A stretch of 64,000 nt of DNA from the NCBI GenBank assembly GCA_023955635.1, contig JAMXHR010000016.1:372001-436000 (forward strand), read 5' to 3'. Numbering within the stretch: position 1 is the first letter of the stretch; the number at the start of each line of letters is the position of its first letter. The position numbers and the translations under genes are program-made. Under the pieces are notes generated by a model. The model saw nothing but the letters and a program-made list of their open reading frames with translations, was not told the DNA's origin and did no database searches. Positions 39,401-48,264 of this stretch are shown one piece after another. The stretch comes from Methanosarcina sp. ERenArc_MAG2 (GTDB lineage: Archaea > Halobacteriota > Methanosarcinia > Methanosarcinales > Methanosarcinaceae).

Positions 39401-39634
39401 TTATCCATATTGGAATCTTGCCCTCATTAAAGGAGAGAATCCTCTCCATTTACCAGTGCGGAAACACCGTTTGTTGAAATAAGTAAACAAATTGTAACAA
39501 AAATTAGTTAGCCCACTATCAGTTTTGAATGATCTTGCTTTGTCTACAATATCACCTATCAAAGAAAATATCTGTTCCATTGTGTTATCTGTCTCAGGTG
39601 TAAAACCCTTTTTCAAGAAACTTACATCTATCAA
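39401..39634 (-). pseudogene. Transposase C-terminal fragment
   Basis: 77 residues on the minus strand, ending SGLTNFCYNLFTYFNKRCFR then TGKWRGFSPLMRARFQYG. This reads like the C-terminus of a Methanosarcina-type transposase, but I cannot name the family. Upstream (39640-39800) the minus strand shows broken pieces such as VKTGSDLTEFFDNLEL with stops. No terminal repeats could be assigned. Non-functional. Confidence 0.5.
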
Positions 39635-39848
39635 GGTTTACAAAAAAGGGTAAAATTGTCGTTTTTCTTGGGATAATGCAGACTTGTTATAGTTCCTGTT
39701 ATTGCAGTTCTAAGTTATCAAAGAACTCTGTAAGGTCAGAACCCGTTTTCACACAAAAAAGATTCTATTGCTTCACTGACTTCTGCATAGTTCGATTCAT
39801 GACAGATTTATTCATTTCTCCTCTGACTTACGTGCGTGAGTCAATGCC

Positions 39849-40450
39849 TTACACAATTATGATTCCCAGAATCCGCGCAAGTTCTATTGCTTGCCCGGCA
39901 TTGATTATAACCCCCGGAGTTCCTTGCATGTATCGGATACTGCGATCCTATCAATAATACAATCCGATAAATCAATGCCTCCGAGTAAGGCTTTAAAGAA
40001 ATCCGCTCCTGTGAAATTAACTGCTTTCAGCGTGGTCTTCTTTAACCGAATCTCGGATAAGAAGGCTTCCGTGAAATTGCAGTCACGAATGGTGCAGTTC
40101 TCCAATACGGAACTTGAAAAATCTGCATATCGAAAGGAATTGCCTTCTAAAGAGGTTTCCTTCATGTGGCTCTGGCTGAAGTTACCGCCATCGCCTTTGC
40201 ACTTTAACATTTTGGAGCCTTTCCAGTAGCTTTCCATAAAACTACAATTCGCAAAATTGCAGTTATCAAACACCGAATTGTAAAAGCTGGTTTTTGAAAA
40301 ATTACATTTGCTGAACTGGCATTCTATAAACTGTGCCGATTCAAATTCTATCCTTGTGATATCGACTTCCGAAAGTATGTCGCCTTCAAAGCGCATCTTT
40401 TCTATATAATTGTCATCAGATTGTGCGGCTATAATTCTGCTTTCCAACAT
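39849..40450 (-). CDS. Pentapeptide-repeat protein, frame broken once near the end
   Basis: About 200 residues. The frame breaks at C5 39911-39915 (coding G5); with one more G the tail continues VIINAGQAIELARILGIIIV and stops at 39849, as in longer relatives. Repeats of the A(D/N)LXX type run through most of it (SAQFIECQFSKCNFSKTSFY, then NSVFDNCNFANCSFMESYW), forming a right-handed quadrilateral beta-helix. Relatives include quinolone-resistance-like DNA mimics, but many have no known role. Likely of bacterial type, in a mobile-element-rich stretch. Confidence 0.82.
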
Positions 40451-40506
40451 ACTTCCATCTCCATATATTGATGTTTCCAGATGATTATACTATATAGGAT
40501 TTATGC

Positions 40507-40615
40507 ACTAGTGTCCTGGCAATTTAATTATGGGGCATTAATATTTAAACTAGCCCTTATACGTAATCCCTTTCTTAATTATGGTGATCCATAACTAAAT
40601 TTCCTAGACACTAGT
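40507..40615. mobile_element. 109-bp inverted-repeat element (MITE-like)
   Basis: The first 27 bases (40507-40533, starting ACTAGTGTCCTGGCAATTTA) match the complement of the last 27 (40589-40615) at 23 positions. No coding frame and no clear target duplication. It lies between the pentapeptide gene and a small membrane protein. Confidence 0.55.
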
Positions 40616-40659
40616 AGGCCATACCTATCGTTTTAATTTTATTTTTTGACAGCAACCTT

Positions 40660-40863
40660 TTACCCTATAACGTTGTTACCATCTTCAAATTCAATAAGTA
40701 AACCACCTACGTTATTTATTTGAACTGGCGTTTCAGTATCAACTGGATTTTTCGTATCAACTGGCGTCTTTGGGTCAACTGGTGTACTTGCAAACAGTTC
40801 CCAGATTATTGCCAGAGATAGAACAACGACAAAAACAGCAACTCCTTTGCTTATTTTACTCAA
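40660..40863 (-). CDS. Small membrane-anchored or secreted protein with PVDT repeats
   Basis: 67 residues from TTG 40863, supported by AAAGGTGG 6 bases upstream. Lys-rich N-terminus, one hydrophobic segment (VAVFVVVLSLAIIWELFA), then repeats PVDPKT, PVDTKN, PVDTET and a short acidic C-terminus. It is either a signal-anchored protein with its tail outside or a small secreted protein. No family recognised. Confidence 0.6.
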   Translation of the reverse strand: MSKISKGVAVFVVVLSLAIIWELFASTPVDPKTPVDTKNPVDTETPVQINNVGGLLIEFEDGNNVIG

Positions 40864-41029
40864 ATTGCCACCTTTTAAAAAAGATTAGAAATATTTAACT
40901 CCTAACATATAAGGTAATCTTCTGAACCAGAATTTTCTATATTTTCCCGGGCTTATACAAATCGGCAGGAATGTAGTTCCAGAATCTGAGGAAAGGTTAC
41001 TGTATCCTAGATTCGGCAGGTTAACGTAA

Positions 41030-42658
41030 TTAGAGATATATATTTTCATATTTCTCCCCCATGAGACTCAATATCTTCCAGTGAATCTCTTCCATATTCA
41101 ATATTTCTGACTCTATTTTCTCTTCTTTCTGAGTTATAAGTTCTGTAATCCCCTGGAAATTGAAGAATATCCATCTCATTGTAGGTCTTTTTGTTGGTTT
41201 CCCTTTTTGATCTGGAACCGTTTCATTTTGTTCCTCTAATTTTGTCCTCAACTTCCATTCTGCTATTGAATAAATCATTAAGCAGAGAACCATTATCATG
41301 GTCACTGCTTCTATTCTTGCTTTATTCTTGAGGTAAACTTTTGATACGCTAAATGTGTCACTTTTCAAGAATCTGAATCCTTTTTCTACGTTATCCTGTC
41401 CTTTGTAATACTTTAGCATCTCTTCAGGAGAAATACTAATATCATTACTTGCAAGAATGAAAAGTCCCATTTTCTCCATTTCTTTCAAAATAAAAGCTTT
41501 ATTAACCTTTATACTGCCATCAATCCTGTAATAAGTATTTAATTTCTCATCTTTTGAAATTCTGCCTCTTTTACCTTCTTCACGTTTCTTAATAGCTTTC
41601 AAATCTACTTTTTCAAACACAATAGACGGGAATTCTTGAATCCATTTCTCCGCAGCTTTTAATGCATCCTCTTCGCAGAAAAAGTCCTCTCCTTTCAGCT
41701 TTTTAAAAGCCTTTTCTGCTTTTTCAAGCTCTTTTTCAATCTTTTTTCCGAGAGTTCCCTCTCTCTTCTCTTTCATCTTGTGAGAAAGCAACAAAACCCA
41801 CTTTTGTTTGACTCCACCATATTCCACAAAAGTTTGATAAAACGAGTATCTATCATCGCTTTTCAGCATTTTCAGGTTCAAATTTGCAGTTAGCAACTCC
41901 TTTGCCTCATTAATTGTTGCAGGAACGCGACTGATCCAGAATGCCTTTCCCATGTTCTTGAGATTATTATCTGTATAAAAGGAACTATCAGCGACATAGT
42001 ACACTTTGCTTTCAGGTATTAAAACCGATTTGAGAGACTTGATTGCGTCCAGAATTGTGTTTTTGTCTGAAGCATTTCCTGAATGAGTATTCATAAAAAG
42101 AGGTATCCCATGCTGATTAACAATCAAGCTTAGTACAAATTGTTTGAGATCCCATCTTCCGTTTTTGGGAATTCCAAAAGTAATATCAATAGACTCAGTT
42201 TCTTCGTCATCATAATTCCCATAAACGCTGACACTTGTAGTGTCAGCGTGTAAACAATGGACAGGAATAGGTAGACGATTCATAATGTGAAGAGTAATTT
42301 CCGTAAACAGTTTTGTAGGGCCATATTTTACGATTCTATCAAGAGTCTCTCCGATAGCGTATTGATTCAGGTCTTCTCTTGTTACACCGTCTCCAAAGAG
42401 CCTTTCCGTAGAAACGTTTTTGAAAAAATTAGGAAACAGGTACAAACGTTGCCCTATAAAACCAAGACCATTGATTACCATGGCAAGGATGCAGATTGAG
42501 TGAGGGACATTATGATCCCTTTCCTTTGGGAGTTTCTCATCGATCAGTTTGTCAACTTCAAGTTCTCTGAAAACTCCAGCGATAAGGCCAAGGTGACCTA
42601 AGAACCTTGTGCGTTTTAAGGAGGATTCAATTCTTCTACTGCTGTTTTTCTCTGCCAT
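41030..42658 (-). CDS. IS1634/IS4-group transposase
   Basis: 542 residues from ATG 42658 (MAEKNSSRRIESSLK); the frame is open to 42751, but that part lies in the promoter side and the IS1 element. DDE features: LHADTTSVSVYG with the first Asp, VYYVADSSFYTDNN with the second, and YKGQDNVEKGFRFLKS with the final Glu (Y-2-x-2-E-K-G-F). A coiled, charged insert lies in the middle (KKIEKELEKAEKAFKK). The reading frame is intact, so the protein may be active, though its promoter could be affected by the IS1 insertion. Confidence 0.9.
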   Translation of the reverse strand: MAEKNSSRRIESSLKRTRFLGHLGLIAGVFRELEVDKLIDEKLPKERDHNVPHSICILAMVINGLGFIGQRLYLFPNFFKNVSTERLFGDGVTREDLNQYAIGETLDRIVKYGPTKLFTEITLHIMNRLPIPVHCLHADTTSVSVYGNYDDEETESIDITFGIPKNGRWDLKQFVLSLIVNQHGIPLFMNTHSGNASDKNTILDAIKSLKSVLIPESKVYYVADSSFYTDNNLKNMGKAFWISRVPATINEAKELLTANLNLKMLKSDDRYSFYQTFVEYGGVKQKWVLLLSHKMKEKREGTLGKKIEKELEKAEKAFKKLKGEDFFCEEDALKAAEKWIQEFPSIVFEKVDLKAIKKREEGKRGRISKDEKLNTYYRIDGSIKVNKAFILKEMEKMGLFILASNDISISPEEMLKYYKGQDNVEKGFRFLKSDTFSVSKVYLKNKARIEAVTMIMVLCLMIYSIAEWKLRTKLEEQNETVPDQKGKPTKRPTMRWIFFNFQGITELITQKEEKIESEILNMEEIHWKILSLMGEKYENIYL

Positions 42659-42688
42659 GGGAAGACCACGAAAGAGATATAAAATTAA

Positions 42689-43428
42689 GGCATTGGTATC
42701 TAAATACTGATATATATTATGAGAACTTATATCTCTTGATGAACTGCCCAAGATGTAAGAGTCTCGATCATAATAAGAATGGTAAAGTTAATGGCCGTCA
42801 ACGCTACAAATGCTCTGATTGTGGATATAATTATTCAGTAGAGCTAAAATCAACTGCTAGTTCCGCATCTGTTAAGAGACAGGCTTTACAACTCTATCTT
42901 GAAGGATTAGGATTTCGGTCAATAGGGCGTTTTTTGGGAGTAAGTCATGTTTCTATCCAAAAATGGATAAAGAAATTTGGTCAGGAGTTAGAAGAACTAA
43001 AAAGCGAAAATGAGATATCTATTGTTGAAATGGATGAGATGCACACTTACATCGGTAACAAAAAAAATATTGCTGGATCTGGATTGCTGTTGATAGAGTT
43101 GGGAAAAAGTTCATCAACTGCTCTTTTGGCAGCAGAGGAACGGAAACTGGACAACTACTCTGGGAAAAATTAGAGAAGAAAGAGATTGGAGAAGTGATGA
43201 CAGATCACTGGAGGGCATATGCAGAGTTCGTTCCAGATAAAATTCATACTCAATCAAAAGCAGAAACGTACACTGTTGAAGGGTATAACAGCATATTTAG
43301 GCACTTTCTGGCAAGATTGAGAAGAAAGACAAAGTGTTATACTAAGAGTCTTGAAATGCTAAAGTACTCAGTTATTCTCTTAATGAAATATAGAAATAAC
43401 GAGTTAACTATATTTAGTTAACAATGCC
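42689..43428 (+). mobile_element. IS1-family insertion sequence within the IS1634 element
   Basis: Ends GGCATTGGTATCTAAATA (42689-42706) and TATTTAGTTAACAATGCC (43411-43428) form an 18-bp imperfect inverted repeat (16 of 18). AAAATTAA flanks both sides (42681-42688 and 43429-43436), an 8-bp duplication. It is 740 bp, the usual IS1 size. Confidence 0.92.
42739..43421 (+). CDS. IS1-family transposase, frame broken in the middle
   Basis: Start ATG 42739. The zinc-ribbon CPRCKSLDHN..CSDCGY and helix-turn-helix (GFRSIGRFLGVSHVSIQKW) are followed by DEMHTYIG, the first catalytic Asp. The frame breaks after A8 43060-43067; with one base restored it continues CWIWIAVDRVGKKFINC then EVMTDHWRAYAEF and EGYNSIFRHFLARLRRKTKC, to stop 43421. 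IS1 elements of some families use programmed frameshifting, but here the second frame covers the catalytic domain as in one-frame archaeal IS1 transposases, so a missing base is more likely. Confidence 0.85.
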
Positions 43429-43576
43429 AAAATTAATTATATTAATCTATATGTTTACCTGCCGAATCTAGGCTGTATAACTTAGAGCGTTAACCAATTT
43501 TGAATAAGCTGAATAATTCTAAAAAAGAAGAAATAAGGAGAAGCTCATTTAATCTCCTCTTCCATATTTAATAAGC

Positions 43577-45238
43577 TCATTTTCTTTTGGACACTGAGAC
43601 ATATTTACTCTTTTCTTCCGTGTCCATTCCTTTTGCATTCTTTACTGTCAAGCTGACGGTATATTTTCCAGCTTTACTGTATATATGTACAGGATCTTTG
43701 ATTGTTGAATGTACTCTATCCCCAAAATCCCAGTTCCATTCTGTTGCATTTTTGGACAGATCTGTAAACTGTACCTCCAGTGGAGTATAACCCGTAGTAA
43801 CATCGCTGCTGAAGTCTGCAATAAGTACTTCCGATTCCGGTCCATCTATTGGGGTAGATGTATTCTCATCAGTTGAGTTTCCAGTAGATGAATTTCCTGT
43901 TGCTGAATTCTCATCAGTTACATTCCATATTTTTTCTAAATTGTTATTTGATATTTTTATAAAGTATTGGAAATTAGCCGCACCTTTTGGAAGAATGATA
44001 AGTTCCCACTCTCCTATTGCGCCAGGTGCGATATAGGTTGCTGTATAGTGATCTCGGACATTCTCATAAATTTTTTGATTCATATTTACCCACGTTGGGT
44101 AGTAATAGTAGTTTTGTTGAATATCGGCGCTACCACTTTCAGATGAATTCACAAAAGTCATATTGACAGGGTTGGAATTATATGTCAGTCCAAGTTCAAA
44201 TGGTGGTTTATCTTTTTCCTGTGAGACACGCAATTGGTTATTCGATCTGTAACTATCACCCGAAACTTCCATAATTATGGGGTCGTCGGTCGTGGTGTAA
44301 AAAGTTTTCACGAAAGGAGCTGGCGGTTGCCAAACACTAAAATAGAGATTTATTCCAGGGTCATATCCGTCATTAGCTTTCCCATTAACTTGCATGTTGA
44401 TATACCCATTATAATTTCCGGTTGCATTTTCAGGAACATGTACCCGTATACTCATATTAGCGATTTCACCTGCTTTTATGGTTGAAGGTGCATAAATTTC
44501 TATTGTATCGTTGCCAAACGCCTGTCCGTAATCTGTATAATATTCATTGTATGTAATCAATGTGGGATTGATTGTAATATCTCTTGTTGCTACGTTTTTG
44601 ACTTTTATTTTATACTCATTTTCCGTTCCAGCTTCAACAGTATCTGAAATATAACTTGCCTGAAGTTGTATCTTTTCCTGCGCTTGGACCCAGAGAACGA
44701 GCTGCATTGAATTGACATATTGAGGGTCAGTGTAATCTTCTGTATAAGGCAAAACATCATCGTTGAAGGCTATTTTGCCTTGATGGTATCCACCTGGTGA
44801 GTCCCACGGGACATTTACTTCAATTGTAAAATATTGTACTGATCTAGGAGCCACCGTTGCATTTGCCGGATATATATTGATCCAGCTTTCATTTATGCTG
44901 TTCGTATTAGATGTAGCTACAACTTTCGGATTTAAAAACAGGGTTTCATTACCGTTGTTAGTGAACCTCACAGTTATTTCGGTGCTATTTCCCTCACCTA
45001 TATATGTATAATAATAAGACGGGTCTACAATAGTTGCATTTTCAATTATTGGATCCTCTATAGTGGCGTTTTCAGTAGTCGAATTCTCAATAGTTGTATT
45101 CTCTGACGTTGAATTATCTATGAAATTCATAGTGAACTGATTTTGATTCTCTGATGCAAATGCGGTATGAATTAATACCATGCAAAGCAGCAACACAACA
45201 AATTGGAATATTGCCTTCTTTCCTTTACTTTTATTCAT
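43577..45238 (-). CDS. Secreted protein with C-terminal PKD domain
   Basis: 553 residues from ATG 45238, preceded by GAGGAGTT; the frame extends to 45334 but that part is likely leader. A signal peptide (FQFVVLLLCMVLIHTAFA) precedes a Thr/Asn/Glu-rich repeat linker (STTENATIEDPIIENATI), then Ig-like regions with VRFTNNGNETLFLNP and PENATGNYNGYINMQ, then a PKD domain in the last 75 residues (TPLEVQFTDLSKNATEWNWD, VHIYSKAGKYTVSLTV). Many N-glycosylation sites. Likely cell-surface. It shares sequence around its 3' end with the next PKD gene (see findings). Confidence 0.85.
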   Translation of the reverse strand: MNKSKGKKAIFQFVVLLLCMVLIHTAFASENQNQFTMNFIDNSTSENTTIENSTTENATIEDPIIENATIVDPSYYYTYIGEGNSTEITVRFTNNGNETLFLNPKVVATSNTNSINESWINIYPANATVAPRSVQYFTIEVNVPWDSPGGYHQGKIAFNDDVLPYTEDYTDPQYVNSMQLVLWVQAQEKIQLQASYISDTVEAGTENEYKIKVKNVATRDITINPTLITYNEYYTDYGQAFGNDTIEIYAPSTIKAGEIANMSIRVHVPENATGNYNGYINMQVNGKANDGYDPGINLYFSVWQPPAPFVKTFYTTTDDPIIMEVSGDSYRSNNQLRVSQEKDKPPFELGLTYNSNPVNMTFVNSSESGSADIQQNYYYYPTWVNMNQKIYENVRDHYTATYIAPGAIGEWELIILPKGAANFQYFIKISNNNLEKIWNVTDENSATGNSSTGNSTDENTSTPIDGPESEVLIADFSSDVTTGYTPLEVQFTDLSKNATEWNWDFGDRVHSTIKDPVHIYSKAGKYTVSLTVKNAKGMDTEEKSKYVSVSKRK

Positions 45239-45954
45239 GCTTTTAACTCCTCTATGGCCAAACCATGTTCTAAATCCAATTTTTTGGATATGCAAGAACA
45301 TAACCATTTTTACAAATTCACTTAAGGCCCACAAGCACCTGTAGCGGTTATTGAAAAGAGTTCGAATTTTGTGGGCAAGCTCTTTAAATATACATTCTAC
45401 TCACATCACAAACACCAATCTTTTAAAATTAATTCAAATAGTTATGAAAATTTACTTATCTAAATTATTTATAAGTTTGCTCCATGTATGTATTTGAGAC
45501 TATATTGGGTTGCGGGAGGAATCATAAAAGAAATCATATGTAAGAGAGCCTATCTAAAGAGGAATAAAGACTGCCTGTAGAATATTCTACGCGATGAGTC
45601 TGAGAGAAAAGTACATGTTAATAGGGCTCTATGCTAAATGTTTTGGATATGGAAGGGTTCTGTCTGGTAATAGAAATGCTAACAAGGATATTAAAAGCTG
45701 ATATCCTGATGTAGCACCTCTTTTAGTCTCTCAATAGGGTGCCAAAGATCTGACATTCAATCGTATGAACTTTTTTCGAACTAATTTTCTCAGGTTTATA
45801 CAAATCGGCAGAGAATGTAGTTCCAGAGTCTGAAGAAAGGTTGCAACATTGCCATCATTAAATTATTTTGGATGGGCTGAATAATTCTTAAAAAAGAAAG
45901 GGTAAATGTGAGGATTTTATCCTCACGGTTTTTCTCTTTTTAATTATACTTATC
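45239..45954. other. Intergenic region between two PKD genes, with a duplicated block
   Basis: About 720 bases. 45796-45842 (TTATACAAATCGGCAG .. GAAAGGTT) repeats 40953-40998, and 45876-45888 (GCTGAATAATTCT) repeats 43508-43520, i.e. the area just past the 3' ends of both PKD genes on the minus strand is duplicated. 45239-45334 is an open extension of the neighbouring gene. No other gene was seen. Confidence 0.5.
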
Positions 45955-47851
45955 TTATTTTTTCACCGTAATATATCCGGACATTGTTTTAGTATTGCTG
46001 CCAGCTTTATTCGTTGCTGTCAAGTAAACAGTGTATTTTCCTGCTTTACTGTACGTGTGAGAAGGGCTCTTAGAAGTTGAATATGTTCCATCACCAAAGC
46101 TCCATTTCCATGATGTTGGACTGTTTGTACTCTTATCCGTAAACTGAACCTTCAGAGGTGCTTTTCCAGATATAGGGGATGCAGAAAATGCAGCAACCGG
46201 CTTTATAGGAGCTGCTTTAACAGTTATATAATTGGTTTTTATTTCTGTATCCTTGCCTGCTGCATTACTTACGGTCTCTTTCACCGTATAAGTTCCAGGT
46301 TTTGAATAGATATGTATTGGATTATACTCAGTTACCAGAGCAGAACTGTCTCCAAAGCTCCATTTCCATGCAGTTGGTGATCCAGTGCTTTTATCTGTGA
46401 ACTTGACTTTTAGAGGTGCATTTCCTGAAGTTGGAGATGCTGAAAAATCAGCAGTTGGTGCAGCTGATTCCACAGTTATGTAATTTGTTTTTATTTCCGT
46501 ATCTCTTCCATATGCGTTAATTGCAGTATGTTTCACAGTATAAACCCCGGATGTTGAATAGGTATGCTCAGGGTTCTGTTCAGTTACCAAGTCAGAGCCA
46601 TCTCCGAAATTCCATTTCCATTCAGTCGGAGAGCCTGTACTTGTGCTGGTAAATTTAACTTTCAGTGGGGCTTTTCCAGATAGAGAGGTTGCAGAAAAGT
46701 TAGCTACAGGTGGTTCTGGTGTAGGTTCGCTCTCTGAAAGAGTACCCATGTAAATATCGTAGTTAATTACATCGTTCTGGTTCCCGTTACGATCATCCTG
46801 CCATACTATCCTGTTCTCGTATATGTCAGGTCTTCCCTGACCTGATTCATTGGTAGTAATCTGAATTTCCGTAGAAGTAGAGAGGTTATACATATAGATA
46901 TCATAATTACCATTTCCCCCAGGAGTCACGACCATCCGTCCACACTATCCTGTCTTTGTAGATTACAGGGCTTCCACTTGTGCCATAATAGCCGGTAGCG
47001 ATCAATGTTTCGGTTGAAGTGGAGATATCGAACATGCCAATATCATAGTTTGACGCTTCATCTTCAGCTGTCCATACTATCCTATCCCCATAGATACCGG
47101 GATTATAGTTCTGATATGAATATTTGGAGATATGAGTTTCCTTGTTAGTGGAAAGGTCGTACATGTAAATATCGCATCTATAATATTCATCTTTATTGCG
47201 GTTATCCTGCCCCCACACTATTCTATCTTCGTAGATATCAGGATCTTGCTGTATTGACTCATTAGTTGTTATCTGGTATTCAGTGGAAGTGGAAAGGTCA
47301 TACATGTAGATGTCCCAGTTTCCATCAGGCCAGTTACTTTCATCCAGGCTCCCTCCATTGCGACCATCCATCCACACAATCCTGTTACCGTAGATTTTAG
47401 GACTGCAAGCTTTTCCACTGGTTGTAATCCGAGTTTGCTTGGAAGTGGAAAGATCCTGCAGGTAAATATCATGGCCTCCATTGCGCTCATCTTCCCATAC
47501 AACCTTATTTTCGTAGATATCTGGACTGTGCTGAGCTGCCGTATTGGTAGTATGAATTTGTTTTTTAGTGGACAGATCTTGTATGTAAATATCATTGTTT
47601 CCATTACGGTTATCAGTCCACACGATCTTGTTTCCATATATTGAAGGTTCCCATGAATTTGATGGGTTTGTTGTTATTCTTGTTTCAGTAATCGTTGGCG
47701 AAGAGCTTTGTACAGTAGATGCCGGATTGTACTGATTCAATGTTGAATTATTCCCTGCAGCCTGTGCTGGTTCATCAGCTGCAGCACCAATTCCAGAACC
47801 TGCCATTAATATTAGAATGGCAGATAATAATGCCATAAAACGATTTTTCAT
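45955..47851 (-). CDS. Secreted beta-propeller (TolB/PD40-like) protein with three PKD domains, frame broken once
   Basis: Two frames meet at C5 46916-46920 (coding G5): ..VWTDGRDS, then GGNGNYDIYMYNLSTSTEI. The joined protein has about 630 residues. Signal peptide MKNRFMALLSAILILMAGSG, then seven or so propeller blades of the PDIYENRIVWQDDRNGN / DIYMYDLSTSTE type, then three PKD domains, each with PLKVKFTDKSTGSPTAWKWS and a following TYTVK strand. Propeller-plus-PKD proteins are common Methanosarcina surface or envelope proteins. Start ATG 47851; a GTG 3 codons earlier is possible. Confidence 0.87.
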
Positions 47852-48264
47852 TTTCCACACTGGAAAAACCCCTATATCTATTTATTAAGCAGGCTGGAAT
47901 GTTGCTTAAATGCTAAAGAGTTTTGGACTTTTGAAGATTTCACAGCCTTAATACTCAAACATTTACATCATTATTTAATATCATCGAAATTTTTCTATAA
48001 TTCTTTGCATTTATTTTCAAAAAGAGGTGAGAGAAAATCACCTTCCCCGAAATTTAAGGAATATACACAATAGAGAAAAGAGTCCAAATTTCTCCTGTTA
48101 TCACAAAAAAAGAACCAAGGAACATTTCCTGTGAAATACAGGATGGAGGCACGAAAAGGGTAAAAGCGATACAAGAATCAAATGAGTTTTATCCTATGCA
48201 AAAGGAAGATAAAAGTTACAGAAGGAAAGCCTGGAGGTACTGGATCCCGATAAGCCTTGTTGGT
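47852..48264. other. Intergenic region, no gene seen
   Basis: About 410 bases between the end of the histidine-kinase gene and the start of the propeller gene, both minus strand. No credible frame, RNA or inverted repeat was recognised apart from AT-rich promoter-like tracts near 47960-48000. Confidence 0.4.

Larger units (their letters stand above)
41006..43472. mobile_element. IS1634-type (IS4 group) insertion sequence, interrupted by IS1
   Basis: Inverted ends CCTAGATTCGGCAGGTTAAC (41006-41025) and a complement with one mismatch (43453-43472). Flanks carry CTGTAT on both sides (41000-41005 and 43473-43478), a 6-bp target duplication. The minus-strand transposase fills most of it. An IS1-type element with its own 8-bp duplication sits between the transposase start and the right end. 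Without it the element is about 1.72 kb. Confidence 0.9.

Noticed and set aside
43060..43067. A8 run in the IS1 transposase as a programmed frameshift site
   Set aside because: The joined product fits a single-frame archaeal IS1 transposase and similar shortfalls occur in housekeeping genes across the window.
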